DNA of 64,000 bases from Quadrisphaera granulorum (GCF_003149145.1 NZ_QGDQ01000001.1:453896-517895), one strand, 5' to 3'. Positions 19,681 through 30,903 are shown, counted from the first letter of the stretch. Translations and numbers: made by a program. The notes: generated from the letters alone by a model not told the origin.

Positions 19681-19760
19681 CCACCCGGCTGACCAGGCGG
19701 CTGGCCACCTTGCTGACCAGCTAGCTGACCAGCTAGCTGACCAGCTAGCTGACCAGGCGG
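19677..19760 (+). repeat. 12-bp tandem repeat, seven units, starting at the truB stop codon
   Basis: Seven 12-bp units start at 19677; three central copies are exactly CTGACCAGCTAG (19713–19748). The truB stop TGA (19678–19680) is in unit 1. Because 12 is a multiple of three, TGA recurs in the same frame in units 2, 4, 5, 6 and 7; unit 3 has TGG. The CTAGCTGACCAG copies are partly self-complementary. Confidence 0.95.
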
Positions 19761-19861
19761 GAAGGAGACAGGTTCGGGCAGCCCTGGCACGCCCCGACCC
19801 CGGCGCTTACCCTGAGCCCACGCTCGCGCGATGACGCCGGGCGGTGCTACCGGGAGGCCCA

Positions 19862-21118
19862 GTGACGGTGACGGTGGAGGCGCGGCGACGCCGTGCCGCG
19901 ATCGCCTCGGCGCGTGGCGCGCTGCGCGCCCTGACCCCCGGGCCGGCGGCGGTGCGCGAGGAGATCCGCGCCAGCTGGGCGAGGTCGGCGGCCACCGTCG
20001 CGCCCGACCTCGATGTCGCCCCGATGTCGGATCCCGACGACGTCGAGCGCGTCTGGCGTGGTTCGCCGCTGCAGCATGCCGTGCGGGTCATGGGCCCGCA
20101 GCTGGAGCAGACCGCCGTCGACGGAGACCTCGTCGTCGCCGTGACCGACGCCTCCGCGCGGATCCTGTGGACCTCCGCCGGGCGCGTGATGCGCCGCCGC
20201 GCCGAGTCCGTGGGCTTCGCCCCGGGTGGCCGCTGGGACGAGGCCAGCGTCGGCACCAACGCCCTCGACCTCGCCCTGCGCACCGGAACCCTCTCCACGG
20301 TGTGGTCGGCCGAGCACTTCGCGCATGCCGTCGAGGGCTGGGTGTGCTGGGCGGCGCCCGTGTACGACGAGCGCACGGGCCGCGCGCTCGGCGTCGTCGA
20401 CCTGTCCACGACCTGGGACCGGGCCCATCCGTTGGGGCCGGCCACCGTCGGGGCCCTGGCGCAGCTCGTGCAGCACGCCGCCTCCAGCGCGATGTCACAC
20501 GACGACGACGGCGGCCCTGCCCGTCCGGTGGGGAGCGCCACCGGAGGGGCCACCGGGCAGCTACTGGAGCTGCGCCTGCTCGGCGCCGGGGAGGCCCGCC
20601 TGGGCGGGCGGCGCCTGCAGCTGACGCGACGGCAGCTCGAGGTGCTGGCGCTGCTCGCTCTCCACCCGGAGGGGATGTCGCTGCCCGAGCTGCACGCCTC
20701 GCTGTACGGCGACGCCCCCGTCACCACCTCCACCCTCAAGGCCGAGGTCAGCCACGTGCGTGCCGCGCTCGGCGGCGCCCTCACATCACGGCCCTACCGC
20801 CTGGCGCTGCCCGTGCGCACCGACGTCGACGCCGTGCTGGACGCTGTCGCCCAGGGGGAGTCCACCACCGCCGCCGAGCGGTACGGCGGGGAGCTGCTGG
20901 CCGGCACCGAGTCACCCGAGCTGCGCCAGCACGCCAGCTACGTCACCTGCGCGGTGCGGGAGGCGCTGCTGGCCACCCCCGCGCCCGAGGCCGCGCTGCG
21001 GTGGGCGCGCACCTGCCCGTGGGACGCCGAGGTGCTCGAGGTGGCCCTGGCCGCCGCGCCTCTCGGTGCGCCGTCGCGGGCACTGCTCGCCGCGCGCCTG
21101 GCCGCCGCCGACCTCTGA
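19862..21118 (+). CDS. GAF-domain transcriptional regulator with winged-helix C-terminus
   Basis: The 418-residue protein starts like AcoR-type regulators ([20 protein letters not shown]). A GAF-type sensor region follows (about 60–215, containing [17 protein letters not shown] and [18 protein letters not shown]). The C-terminal half has a winged-helix DNA-binding region near 245–315 ([20 protein letters not shown]), unlike the sigma54 architecture of true AcoR. It directly precedes the aldehyde dehydrogenase gene and probably controls it; that is inference from context. GGGAGG (19852–19857) favours the GTG at 19862 over 19844. Confidence 0.82.
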   Translation: MTVTVEARRRRAAIASARGALRALTPGPAAVREEIRASWARSAATVAPDLDVAPMSDPDDVERVWRGSPLQHAVRVMGPQLEQTAVDGDLVVAVTDASARILWTSAGRVMRRRAESVGFAPGGRWDEASVGTNALDLALRTGTLSTVWSAEHFAHAVEGWVCWAAPVYDERTGRALGVVDLSTTWDRAHPLGPATVGALAQLVQHAASSAMSHDDDGGPARPVGSATGGATGQLLELRLLGAGEARLGGRRLQLTRRQLEVLALLALHPEGMSLPELHASLYGDAPVTTSTLKAEVSHVRAALGGALTSRPYRLALPVRTDVDAVLDAVAQGESTTAAERYGGELLAGTESPELRQHASYVTCAVREALLATPAPEAALRWARTCPWDAEVLEVALAAAPLGAPSRALLAARLAAADL

Positions 21119-21130
21119 CCAGCTCACCGG

Positions 21131-21185
21131 AGCAGCCAGCCGACCAGCCAGTCGACCAGGTCACCCGGCCAGCCAGCCGACCAAC
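21131..21185. repeat. Degenerate 12-bp repeat downstream of the GAF regulator
   Basis: Imperfect 12-bp units rich in GACCAGCCAG follow the TGA at 21116–21118. They look like a decayed version of the truB-associated array. No terminator or promoter was recognised in the rest of this 148-bp gap. Confidence 0.6.
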
Positions 21186-21266
21186 CTGCTGCCAACCGCG
21201 CGCACCACAGCATCGGGGCATCCCCTTCCGGGGAGCACGACACTGAGGTCGAGCAGGAGGTTCGCG

Positions 21267-22783
<1,517 letters not shown>

Positions 22784-22784
<1 letters not shown>

Positions 22785-23188
22785 TGGAGCCTGCCCCAGC
22801 AGGGGTCGCCGCCTCGCGGGTGGACATCACTCCCGAGGCGGCGGCCCTGGTGGCGCAGCTGGTCGAGCAGCACGGACCGGTGATGTTCCACCAGTCCGGT
22901 GGCTGCTGCGACGGGTCGTCGCCGATGTGCTTCCCCGCGGGCGACTTCATCACCTCCGAGGCCGACGTCCTGCTGGGGGAGGTGGCCGGGGCGCCGTTCT
23001 GGATGTCCGCCTCCCAGTACGAGTACTGGAAGCACACCCACCTCACGGTCGACGTGGTGAAGGGCCGCGGGGCAGGGTTCAGCCTGGAGGCGCCGGAGGG
23101 CGTGAGGTTCCTCATCCGGTCCCGGCTGCTCACGGACGACGAGGTGGCGCTGGCCGTGCCGTCACGCGGCGGCTCGTCGTCGTCCTGA
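22784..23188 (+). CDS. DUF779 protein linked to aldehyde dehydrogenase
   Basis: The 134-residue DUF779 protein carries a Cys-rich segment FHQSGGCCDGSSPMCFPAGDF (Cys48, Cys49 and Cys55 region) followed by YEYWKHTHLTVDVVKGRG. Its biochemical role is unknown; the cysteines could bind a metal. The ATG overlaps the aldehyde dehydrogenase stop by one base, indicating co-translation. A conserved partnership with acetaldehyde dehydrogenases is known from genome context in many bacteria. Confidence 0.9.
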
Positions 23189-23203
23189 TGACCTGATTTT
23201 CCT

Positions 23204-23258
23204 GATCACGCAGAAGACCCGCACCCCAGCGCCCACGGTGCGGGTCTTCTGCATGATC
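23204..23258. terminator. Strong hairpin after the aldehyde dehydrogenase operon
   Basis: A perfect 16-bp stem (23210–23225 and 23237–23252) has an 11-base loop and is extended by a GATCA/TGATC pair after one mismatch. A TGATTTT tract lies 5′ of the stem. The right arm ends CTTCTGCATGATC, combining the two cores seen in other palindromes of this window. Confidence 0.9.
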
Positions 23259-23329
23259 GCTGGCGGGTGCTGGGGGACGACGACGGATACGGTCGACGCA
23301 CTGCCGCCAACCCACGACGGAGCGTCACC

Positions 23330-24544
23330 GTGAGCACGCCGCCCCCATACGACCCCTACGGACCGCCCCCGCCCGAGCATGTCCCGCCCTCGCTGCCCCC
23401 GCACCGATTCGCAAACCCCACCGCCTCGGTGCAGGCGCCGCGGCAGCGGGGCGGGTTCCGCCGCGGGTTCGGGCTCGGCCTGGGGGCCAGCCTGGGAGCG
23501 GGACTCGTGCTCGGGGCGATCTCCCTGCTCGTGGGCGGAGCGCTGGTCGCCACGCTCGTGGCGGGCGTCGCCGGGGTGAGCGGCTCGACTGGTGGCGCCG
23601 CGGGCCAGCTCCCCACCGAGACCGTCTGGGGTGACCCCGAGGCCTCCGGCCGCCTGCTCGCGATCCCGGTGACCGGCATGATCCTCGGCGGCACCGGCGA
23701 CGGCGCGACGTTCGGCACCGCCACCTACGGCTACGACGTCGCCCGCACCATCGACGAGCTCGGCCCCGGCGACGCCGACGGCCTCGTGCTCGAGATGAAC
23801 ACCCCCGGCGGCACGATCCACGGCTCCCGCGCCATCGCCGACGCCGTGGAGCGCTACCAGAAGCGCACGGGCCACAAGGTCACGGCCTTCGTGCAGGGGC
23901 TGTCGGCCTCCGGCGGGATGTACGCCATGGCGGGCGCGGACGACGTCGTCGTCGATCACGGCAGCCTGGTCGGCAGCATCGGCGTGGTCTCGGGGCCCTT
24001 CGAGCGCTACCGCGACGTCACGGGCATCCCCGGGTCGCTACTGGCACCCGGCGTCACCACCGAGGGCGGCATCACGCAGGAGTACCTGTCCCAGGGCAAG
24101 GGCAAGGACTTCGGCAACCCCTACCGCGACATGACCGCCGAGGAGCGGGCCGTGTGGACCTCCGGGCTGGCGCGCGAGTACGACGCCTTCGTCGGGTGGG
24201 TCTCGCAGGGCCGGGACATCCCCGCGCAACGCATCAAGGACGAACTCGGCGCCTACCTCTACGACGCGCAGACCGCCGTGGATGTCGGCCTGGCTGACGC
24301 CGTGCTCGGATACGACGAGGCCTACCGCCGCGCCGCCCAGGGCGCTGGCACTGACCCCGAGGACACCCGCGTGGACCGGCTCACCGGCCCCGGGGCGCTG
24401 GAATCACTGCTGGGCCTGGCGGTGCCGAACGACGAGCGCGAGGCGCGGGCCGCGATGGAGCCCGGCCGCAGCGTCGTGTGCGCCGGGGGTCCGACGGTGC
24501 TCGCGTACCAGGGGGATCTCGCCGCGGCCTGCGAGCCCCGCTGA
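23330..24544 (+). CDS. S49 family (SppA-like) membrane-anchored serine protease
   Basis: The 404-residue protein has a Pro-rich cytoplasmic N-terminus (1–40), a Gly/Leu-rich membrane span (about 50–82) and an S49 protease domain. The nucleophile is Ser194 in GLSASGGMYAMAGAD; MNTPGGTIHGS and VGSIGVVSGPF are also family features. SppA-type enzymes degrade signal peptides or membrane proteins. The single, short S49 domain resembles archaeal/actinobacterial rather than E. coli tandem SppA. The GTG at 23330 was preferred over 23267, which would begin inside the preceding hairpin region. Confidence 0.88.
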   Translation: MSTPPPYDPYGPPPPEHVPPSLPPHRFANPTASVQAPRQRGGFRRGFGLGLGASLGAGLVLGAISLLVGGALVATLVAGVAGVSGSTGGAAGQLPTETVWGDPEASGRLLAIPVTGMILGGTGDGATFGTATYGYDVARTIDELGPGDADGLVLEMNTPGGTIHGSRAIADAVERYQKRTGHKVTAFVQGLSASGGMYAMAGADDVVVDHGSLVGSIGVVSGPFERYRDVTGIPGSLLAPGVTTEGGITQEYLSQGKGKDFGNPYRDMTAEERAVWTSGLAREYDAFVGWVSQGRDIPAQRIKDELGAYLYDAQTAVDVGLADAVLGYDEAYRRAAQGAGTDPEDTRVDRLTGPGALESLLGLAVPNDEREARAAMEPGRSVVCAGGPTVLAYQGDLAAACEPR

Positions 24545-24560
24545 CCCCCGGCGCTGACGC

Positions 24561-24610
24561 AGTCAGCGGGGGACCAGCGGGGCTCTGCGGGGTCAGCGGG
24601 GGTCAGCGGG
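24561..24610. repeat. 10-bp tandem repeat, five units, at the stop of the 59-residue gene
   Basis: Five 10-bp units (consensus GGTCAGCGGG) run 24561–24610. Read on the minus strand, units 1, 4 and 5 contain TGA; the one at 24603–24605 is the real stop of the 59-residue gene. The array also follows the S49 protease stop on the plus strand. Confidence 0.85.
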
Positions 24611-24782
24611 GAGTGGTGCCGCCCGATCCGCGGCCGCCGAGGCGGGAGCGGAGCTGCTCGATCTTCGAGCGGTTCTTCGGGTCGCGCGCCATCTCCTGCG
24701 CCTTGCGGGTGGCGGTGCTGATGGCCCGCTGCCCCTGGGGACTGCGGGCGAAGCGGGTGAGCTTGTCGAGGATTCCTGCCAT
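24603..24782 (-). CDS. Small basic protein of 59 residues, unknown function
   Basis: A short minus-strand gene whose product begins MAGILDKLTRFARSPQGQRA and continues with basic helical sequence (KAQEMARDPKNRSKIEQLRSR) to a Gly-rich tail. Similar small Lys/Arg-rich proteins with an LDKLTRFARSPQG-like start are seen in many actinobacteria, without assigned function; that statement is from memory of the pattern. Codon third positions are GC-rich like neighbouring genes. GGGGAG abuts the ATG, which is closer than usual for a ribosome-binding site. It is divergent from ribF. Confidence 0.68.
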   Translation of the reverse strand: MAGILDKLTRFARSPQGQRAISTATRKAQEMARDPKNRSKIEQLRSRLGGRGSGGTTPR

Positions 24783-24859
24783 CTCCCCATGATCCGTCGG
24801 GGTGCTCGTTGGCGCACCCGCTGGACGGCGACGGCGGCGCGGCGTCCAGACTGTCGGGC

Positions 24860-25879
24860 GTGCAGCAGTGGTCAGGCCTGGAGCAGGTTCCGGCGGGCTT
24901 CGGCCCGTCGGTGGTGGCGCTCGGCAACTTCGACGGCGTGCACCGCGGCCACGCCAGCGTGCTGCGGGCCGTGGTGGCGCGGGCGCGTGCGCTCGACGCT
25001 CAGGCGGTGGCCGTGACCTTCGACCCGCACCCGCTGGCCGTGCTCAGCCCGGAGCACGCCCCGCCGCTGCTCACCACGCTGCGGCGCAAGCTGGAGCTGC
25101 TGGAGCAGACCGGGCTCGACGCCGTCCTCGTGCTGCCCTTCACGCCCGAGCTCGCCAGCTGGACCCCGGAGCGTTTCGTGGCCGACGTCCTGGTCGGAGC
25201 GCTGGGTGCGCGGGTGGTCTGCGCGGGGCGCGACGCGCGGTTCGGGCGCGCCGGTGCAGGCTCCCTCGACACCCTCCGTGAGTTGGGCGGGCAGCACGGC
25301 TTCGACACCGTCGCCCTGGAAGACGTCCACGGCGACGGTCAGGGCGACGACGACGACGGCGAGCGCCGCTGGAGCTCGTCCTGGGTGCGCGAGCTGCTCG
25401 CCGAGGGGCAGGCGGGGGCGGCTGCGGTGCAGCTGGGCCGGCCGCACCGGGTCGAGGGTGTCGTCGTCCACGGAGACCACCGCGGCCGAGAGCTCGGCTA
25501 CCCCACAGCCAACCTCGGCGAGGTCGAGGTCGTCATCCCCGCTGACGGCGTCTACGCCGGCTGGCTCGTGCGGCTGGACCTGGCCGGCCTCAGCGACGCC
25601 GAGGCCGCCGCCCGCGGCGGTCGGGTGCTGCCGGCGGCGATCTCGGTGGGTACCAACCCCACGTTCGACGGGTTGGAGCGGCGCCTGGAGGCGCACGCCC
25701 TGGTCGGGCCCGAGGCCTCCGCGAAGCTGGACCTCTACGGCGAGCGGGTGGGCGTCGACGTCGTCGAACTGCTGCGGCCCACGCTGCGGTTCGACTCCGC
25801 GCAGGCCCTCATCGACCAGATGGACGCCGACGTCGTGCGGTGCCGCGAGGTGCTTGCCGAGCACCCCGTGGAGTGCTGA
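24860..25879 (+). CDS. ribF: Bifunctional riboflavin kinase / FAD synthetase
   Basis: RibF phosphorylates riboflavin to FMN and adenylylates FMN to FAD. In the 339-residue product the nucleotidyltransferase half has GNFDGVHRGH (22–31) and the kinase half has GYPTANL near 213 and PADGVYAG. An Asp-rich insertion (about 159–168) and an extra loop near 245–255 are unusual but acceptable. The GTG at 24860 is preferred because conserved sequence begins there; a TTG at 24809 would extend it. truB, its usual neighbour, is 5 kb upstream. Confidence 0.95.
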   Translation: MQQWSGLEQVPAGFGPSVVALGNFDGVHRGHASVLRAVVARARALDAQAVAVTFDPHPLAVLSPEHAPPLLTTLRRKLELLEQTGLDAVLVLPFTPELASWTPERFVADVLVGALGARVVCAGRDARFGRAGAGSLDTLRELGGQHGFDTVALEDVHGDGQGDDDDGERRWSSSWVRELLAEGQAGAAAVQLGRPHRVEGVVVHGDHRGRELGYPTANLGEVEVVIPADGVYAGWLVRLDLAGLSDAEAAARGGRVLPAAISVGTNPTFDGLERRLEAHALVGPEASAKLDLYGERVGVDVVELLRPTLRFDSAQALIDQMDADVVRCREVLAEHPVEC

Positions 25880-25928
25880 GCCCGCAGCCAGGCAGTGGCC
25901 GGTGGATTTGGGCCTGTTCGCGCGGCTG

Positions 25929-25934
25929 TAACAT
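25929..25934 (+). promoter_or_regulatory. Candidate −10 element of rpsO
   Basis: TAACAT at 25929–25934 lies in the 147-bp ribF–rpsO gap, with GATTTG about 18 bp upstream as a weak −35. The leader to rpsO is about 90 bases and ends with CGAGGAG before the ATG. Assigned by eye only. Confidence 0.35.
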
Positions 25935-26026
25935 GAGAGCGCCGTTCGATCGGCCGCGGACTGTAGAGCCCGGGTGGACCAGCCCCGGAGCGCCGCGCAA
26001 CGAGACACCACGAGGAGTGCCGCGCC

Positions 26027-26296
26027 ATGCCCCTTGACGCCACCACGAAGCAGCGCATCATGTCCGAGTACGCCACGGCCGAGGGCGACACGGGCTCCCC
26101 GGAGGTCCAGATCGCGCTGCTGACGCAGCGCATCAAGGACCTCACCGAGCACTTCAAGGAGCACCCGCACGACCACCACAGCCGTCGTGGCCTGCTCCTG
26201 CTCGTCGGCCAGCGTCGCCGGCTGCTGCAGTACCTGACCAAGACGGACATCAGCAGGTACCGCACGCTCATCGAGCGCCTCGGCATCCGCCGCTGA
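26027..26296 (+). CDS. rpsO: 30S ribosomal protein S15
   Basis: S15 binds the central domain of 16S rRNA early in 30S assembly. The 89-residue sequence is canonical, with [17 protein letters not shown] and [28 protein letters not shown] lies upstream of the ATG. It is followed by a strong hairpin and then pnp, the usual rpsO–pnp pairing. S15 often autoregulates through its leader; no specific leader structure was identified here. Confidence 0.98.
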   Translation: MPLDATTKQRIMSEYATAEGDTGSPEVQIALLTQRIKDLTEHFKEHPHDHHSRRGLLLLVGQRRRLLQYLTKTDISRYRTLIERLGIRR

Positions 26297-26302
26297 CCCA
26301 CC

Positions 26303-26330
26303 GCGACCCCCGGCCCGCGCCGGGGGTCGC
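26303..26330 (+). terminator. Hairpin between rpsO and pnp
   Basis: A perfect 12-bp GC-rich stem (26303–26314 and 26319–26330) with a CCGC loop starts seven bases after the rpsO stop. It could be a terminator or an RNase processing site, as the rpsO–pnp intercistronic hairpin is in other bacteria. No T-tract follows. Confidence 0.85.
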
Positions 26331-26524
26331 TGCACTTCACGCGTTTCAGACTTCCCAGTTCCACCGGGTGGTGCGCGCGAGGCCCGGTCCTCGACAGTGG
26401 CCGCCGGAACCCCAACCCCGAGCTCCTCGGAGGACGGGGCGGACCGGCGGCTTCGATCGATGGCCGGTCCGCCCGCTCGCTCCCGGTGTGGTCAACCGAC
26501 ACCGAGAGAAAGAGAGGGAACCCC

Positions 26525-28768
26525 ATGGAGGGTCCCGAGATCTCCGCCAGCACCGCCGTCCTCGACAACGGCACGTTCGGCTCCCGCACTGTTCGTTTCG
26601 AGACCGGCCGCCTCGCCAAGCAGGCCGCCGGCTCCGTCGTCGCCTACCTCGACGGCGAGACGATGCTGCTGAGCGCCACCACGGCCGGCAAGCACCCGCG
26701 CGACGGCTTCGACTTCTTCCCCCTCACCGTCGACGTCGAGGAGCGGATGTACGCCGCGGGCAAGATCCCCGGCTCGTTCTTCCGCCGCGAGGGCCGTCCC
26801 GGCACCGACGCGATCCTCACCTGCCGCCTCATCGACCGCCCGCTGCGCCCCTCCTTCGTGAGCGGTCTGCGCAACGAGGTCCAGGTCGTCATCTCCGTGC
26901 TCGCGCTGCACCCTGACGACCCGTACGACGTGCTGGCCATCAACGCCGCGTCCGCGTCGACGCAGCTGTCTGGCCTGCCGTTCTCCGGCCCGATCGGTGG
27001 CGTGCGCGTCGCCCTCATCGACGGCCAGTGGGTCGCGTTCCCGCGCCACTCCGAGATCGAGCGCGCTGTCTTCGACATGGTCGTGGCCGGCAGGGTGGTC
27101 ACGGGCGGCGACGGCTCTGCTGATGTTGCGATCATGATGGTCGAGGCGGAGGCCACCGAGACCTCCTGGGACAAGATCAAGGGTGGCGCCCCGGCGCCGA
27201 CCGAAGAGGTCGTCGCTCAGGGCCTCGAGGCCGCCAAGCCGTTCATCGCCGAGCTGTGCCGCGCCCAGGCCGAGCTGGCCGCCGCCGCGCAGAAGCCGGC
27301 CGTGGAGTTCCCCCGCTTCCTGGACTACCAGGACGACGTGTACGAGGCCGTCAAGGCCGCCGGCACCGCTGACCTGACCGCCGCCCTGGCCATCGCCGAC
27401 AAGCAGGAGCGCGAGGCCGCCACCGACGCCGCCAAGGCGAAGGTCATCGAGGCGCTCGCCGGTCAGTTCGAGGGGCGTGAGAAGGAGGTCTCGGCCGCCT
27501 TCCGCTCCCTGAACAAGTCGCTCGTGCGTCAGCAGATCCTGCGTGACGGCACCCGTATCGACGGCCGCGGCCTGCGCGACATCCGCCAGCTCGCCGCCGA
27601 GGTCGACGTGCTGCCCCGCGTGCACGGCTCGGCGCTGTTCGAGCGCGGCGAGACCCAGATCCTCGGTGTCACCACGCTGAACATGCTCCGCATGGAGCAG
27701 CAGCTCGACACACTCTCGCCGGTGACGCGCAAGCGCTACATGCACAACTACAACTTCCCGCCGTTCTCCACCGGCGAGACCGGCCGCGTCGGCTCCCCGA
27801 AGCGTCGCGAGATCGGCCACGGCGCCCTGGCCGAGCGTGCGCTCGTGCCGGTGCTGCCGAGCCGCGAGGACTTCCCCTACGCCATCCGCCAGGTCTCCGA
27901 GGCGCTGGGCTCCAACGGCTCCACCTCGATGGGCTCGGTCTGCGCCTCCACGATGTCGCTGCTCAACGCCGGTGTGCCGCTGCGCGCGCCCGTCGCGGGC
28001 ATCGCCATGGGCCTGGTCTCGGCCGAGGTCGACGGTGAGACCCGCTACGCGGCACTCACCGACATCCTGGGCGCCGAGGACGCGTTCGGTGACATGGACT
28101 TCAAGGTGGCCGGCACCGCCGAGTTCGTCACCGCGATCCAGCTCGACACCAAGCTCGACGGCATCCCCGCCTCGGTGCTGGCCGGCGCGCTGACCCAGGC
28201 TCGCGAGGCCCGCCTGCACATCCTGTCGGTGATGGCCGAGGCCATCGACGCCCCCGACGAGATGGCGGACACCGCACCGCGCGTCATCTCCGTGAAGGTC
28301 CCGGTCGACAAGATCGGCGAGGTCATCGGCCCCAAGGGCAAGATGATCAACCAGATCCAGGACGACACCGGCGCCGACATCTCCATCGAGGACGACGGCA
28401 CCGTGTACATCGGCGCCGTCGACGGCCCGTCGGCGGAGGCCGCGCGCAGCGCGATCAACGCCATCGCCAACCCGCAGATGCCCGAGGTGGGGGAGCGCTA
28501 CGTCGGCACGGTCGTCAAGACCACCGCGTTCGGCGCCTTCGTCTCGCTGACGCCGGGCAAGGACGGCCTGCTGCACATCTCCAAGATGCGCGCGCTGGCC
28601 GGCGGCAAGCGCGTGGAGTCCGTCGACGACGTCGTCTCCGTGGGCCAGAAGATCCAGGTGGAGATCACCGAGATCGACCCGCGCGGCAAGCTCAGCCTGT
28701 CGCCGGTGGTGGATGAGGCGGCCGAGGCCGCCTCTGCCGCTGACGCGGTCCCGGCCGCGGCGATCTGA
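26525..28768 (+). CDS. pnp: Polyribonucleotide nucleotidyltransferase (PNPase)
   Basis: PNPase degrades RNA phosphorolytically from the 3′ end and can add tails. The 747-residue protein has two RNase PH domains, a helical linker, a KH domain (GPKGKM near 602) and an S1 domain (about 655–725, [18 protein letters not shown]). Catalytic-domain features include [20 protein letters not shown] and [19 protein letters not shown]. The ATG at 26525 follows GAGAGGGAACCCC. A 200-bp leader separates it from the rpsO hairpin. Confidence 0.97.
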   Translation: MEGPEISASTAVLDNGTFGSRTVRFETGRLAKQAAGSVVAYLDGETMLLSATTAGKHPRDGFDFFPLTVDVEERMYAAGKIPGSFFRREGRPGTDAILTCRLIDRPLRPSFVSGLRNEVQVVISVLALHPDDPYDVLAINAASASTQLSGLPFSGPIGGVRVALIDGQWVAFPRHSEIERAVFDMVVAGRVVTGGDGSADVAIMMVEAEATETSWDKIKGGAPAPTEEVVAQGLEAAKPFIAELCRAQAELAAAAQKPAVEFPRFLDYQDDVYEAVKAAGTADLTAALAIADKQEREAATDAAKAKVIEALAGQFEGREKEVSAAFRSLNKSLVRQQILRDGTRIDGRGLRDIRQLAAEVDVLPRVHGSALFERGETQILGVTTLNMLRMEQQLDTLSPVTRKRYMHNYNFPPFSTGETGRVGSPKRREIGHGALAERALVPVLPSREDFPYAIRQVSEALGSNGSTSMGSVCASTMSLLNAGVPLRAPVAGIAMGLVSAEVDGETRYAALTDILGAEDAFGDMDFKVAGTAEFVTAIQLDTKLDGIPASVLAGALTQAREARLHILSVMAEAIDAPDEMADTAPRVISVKVPVDKIGEVIGPKGKMINQIQDDTGADISIEDDGTVYIGAVDGPSAEAARSAINAIANPQMPEVGERYVGTVVKTTAFGAFVSLTPGKDGLLHISKMRALAGGKRVESVDDVVSVGQKIQVEITEIDPRGKLSLSPVVDEAAEAASAADAVPAAAI

Positions 28769-28785
28769 GGGACTGATCCGCTGAT

Positions 28786-30153
28786 ATGACGGCTGTCCCC
28801 CTGCCCCTGGAGCAGGAGGGCACCCTGACCCTCTCCGGCCAGGCCGCTGACGGGCACGGTTCCACCGTGCGCCGCAGCGTCCTGGCCGGAGGCGTCCGGG
28901 TGCTCACCGAGGCGGTGCCCGGTCTGCGCTCGGCGACCCTCGGCGCCTGGGTGGGCGTCGGTTCCCGTGACGAGGCCGACGGTCACCACGGGTCCACGCA
29001 CTTCCTCGAGCACCTGCTCTTCAAGGGCACCGCCACGCGCAGTGCTCTCGACATCGCCGCGGCGTTCGACGCGGTGGGCGGGGAGTCCAACGCCGCCACC
29101 GGCAAGGAGCACACCACCTACTACGCGCGGGTGCTCGACGCGGACCTGCCGCTCGCCGTCGACGTCATCGCCGACATGGTCACCTCCGCCACGCTCGACC
29201 CCGACGACCTCGAGGGCGAGCGCCAGGTGATCCTCGAGGAGCTGGCGATGAACGACGACGACCCCGTCGACGTCGCCCACGAGCGGTTCACCGAGCAGGT
29301 CTTCGGAGCCGAGACGCCGCTGGGGCGACCCATCGGCGGCACCGCGCAGACCATCCTCGACGTACCCCGCGACGCCGTGTGGGAGCACTACCAGCAGCAC
29401 TACACCGCACCGGGCCTCGTGGTGACCGCCGCGGGTGGGCTCGACCACGACGCCGTGTGCGACGCCGTCGCCAAGGCCCTCGCGGGTGCCGGCTGGCCGC
29501 AGGACCAGCGCGCGCCCCTGCCGCGGCGCGGCTCCGGTGGGCGCGAGCACCGGAGCATCTCCGACGGGCTGCCCGGCGGTTCGGTGCTCACCATCGACAG
29601 GCCCACGGAGCAGGCCAACGTCGTCCTCGGTGGCGCTGGGCTGCGCGCGGGCGACCCCCGCCGGCACGTGCTCGCCGTCCTCAACGCCATCCTGGGTGGC
29701 GGCATGAGCAGCCGCCTGTTCCAGGAGGTGCGCGAGCGCCGCGGGCTGGCGTACTCCGTGTACTCCTTCTCCTCCGGGTATGCCGACGCGGGCCTGTTCG
29801 GCGTCTACGCCGGCTGCACTCCCGTCCGGGTGCCCGAGGTGGTGGAACTGCTGGCCCGCGAGTGGGAGCAGCTGGCCGCCAACGGACTGCGGCCCGGTGA
29901 GCTGGAGCGGGCCATCGGCCAGGTCTCCGGCGGCACGGTGCTGGCCCTGGAAGACTCCGGCTCCCGCATGTCGCGGCTCGGCAAGGCCGAGCTCGTGCAC
30001 GGGGAGTACCTGTCCCTGGAGGACGCGCTGGCACGCGCCGCGTCGGTCACCGCCGACGACGTGCAGCAGCTCGCCGCCGAGCTGTGGGCGGCGCCGCACC
30101 ACCTCACGGTGGTCGGTCCGTTCGAGTCCGACCCTGTGGCGGTGGTCCCGTGA
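28786..30153 (+). CDS. M16 family zinc peptidase
   Basis: A 455-residue inverzincin with the zinc/catalytic motif HFLEH (72–76; HxxEH) and the downstream Glu in EGERQVILEEL near 150. The C-terminal half contains the second, inactive M16 domain with the RLFQEVRERRGLAYSVYSF segment (shown in full, 19 residues). Such peptidases follow pnp in many actinobacteria and are related to mitochondrial processing peptidase; the substrate is unknown. The stop overlaps the dapB start (GTGA, 30150–30153). Confidence 0.95.
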   Translation: MTAVPLPLEQEGTLTLSGQAADGHGSTVRRSVLAGGVRVLTEAVPGLRSATLGAWVGVGSRDEADGHHGSTHFLEHLLFKGTATRSALDIAAAFDAVGGESNAATGKEHTTYYARVLDADLPLAVDVIADMVTSATLDPDDLEGERQVILEELAMNDDDPVDVAHERFTEQVFGAETPLGRPIGGTAQTILDVPRDAVWEHYQQHYTAPGLVVTAAGGLDHDAVCDAVAKALAGAGWPQDQRAPLPRRGSGGREHRSISDGLPGGSVLTIDRPTEQANVVLGGAGLRAGDPRRHVLAVLNAILGGGMSSRLFQEVRERRGLAYSVYSFSSGYADAGLFGVYAGCTPVRVPEVVELLAREWEQLAANGLRPGELERAIGQVSGGTVLALEDSGSRMSRLGKAELVHGEYLSLEDALARAASVTADDVQQLAAELWAAPHHLTVVGPFESDPVAVVP

Positions 30154-30902
30154 GCACGCGCGTGATCGTGGTCGGAGCCGGCGGGAAGATGGGGCGGATG
30201 GCGTGCGACGCCGTCGAGTCAGCTCCCGACCTGCAGCTCGTGGCCCGCGCCGGTCGTAGCGACGACCCAGCGGCCCTCGCCCGCGAGGCTGGTGCCCAGG
30301 TGGCGGTGGACCTGTCGGTGCCGTCGGCGTCGCCGGGCGTCGTCGCGGGTCTGGTGGCGGCGGGCGTGCACGTGGTGGTCGGCACCAGCGGGTGGGACGA
30401 GGCCGCGCTGGGCCGCCTGCGCGCGCAGCTGGACGAGGCGCCCGCGGGCACCGGCGTCGTCGTCGTCCCCAACTTCGCCATCGGCGCGGTGCTCATGGTG
30501 CGCTTCGCCGAGGCTGCGGCCCGATGGTTCACCTCGGTGGAGGTCATCGAGGCGCACCACCCTGCCAAAGTCGACGCGCCGAGCGGGACGGCGGTGCGGA
30601 CGGCGGAGCTCATTGCGGCGGCGCGCCGGTCGGCAGGGACGGCGTCCGCGCCCGATGCGACGACGTCCGCCGTCGACGGGGCGCGCGGCGCCGACGTCGA
30701 GGGCGTGCCCGTCCACAGCCTGCGGATGGCTGGCGTCATGGCTGCGCAGGAGGTCTGGTTGGGCAACCACGGCGAGATGCTCACGCTGCGTCACGAGGCC
30801 ACCGACCGCACCGCCTACGCACCCGGGCTGCTGCTCGCGGTGCGTGAGGTGGCCTCGCGACCGGGGCTGACCGTGGGCCTCGAGCACCTGCTCGGCGTCT
30901 GA
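30150..30902 (+). CDS. dapB: 4-hydroxy-tetrahydrodipicolinate reductase
   Basis: DapB reduces hydroxy-tetrahydrodipicolinate in lysine and diaminopimelate synthesis. The 250-residue protein has the NAD(P)H loop VVVGAGGKMGRM, VVVGTSGW, and the substrate-binding EAHHPAKVDAPSGTA. The GTG at 30150 overlaps the M16 stop by four bases. The usual VHSVRLRGLVAHQEV segment is here VHSLRMAGVMAAQEV, a small variation. Position after pnp and M16 is conserved in actinobacteria. Confidence 0.96.
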   Translation: MSTRVIVVGAGGKMGRMACDAVESAPDLQLVARAGRSDDPAALAREAGAQVAVDLSVPSASPGVVAGLVAAGVHVVVGTSGWDEAALGRLRAQLDEAPAGTGVVVVPNFAIGAVLMVRFAEAAARWFTSVEVIEAHHPAKVDAPSGTAVRTAELIAAARRSAGTASAPDATTSAVDGARGADVEGVPVHSLRMAGVMAAQEVWLGNHGEMLTLRHEATDRTAYAPGLLLAVREVASRPGLTVGLEHLLGV

Positions 30903-30903
30903 G

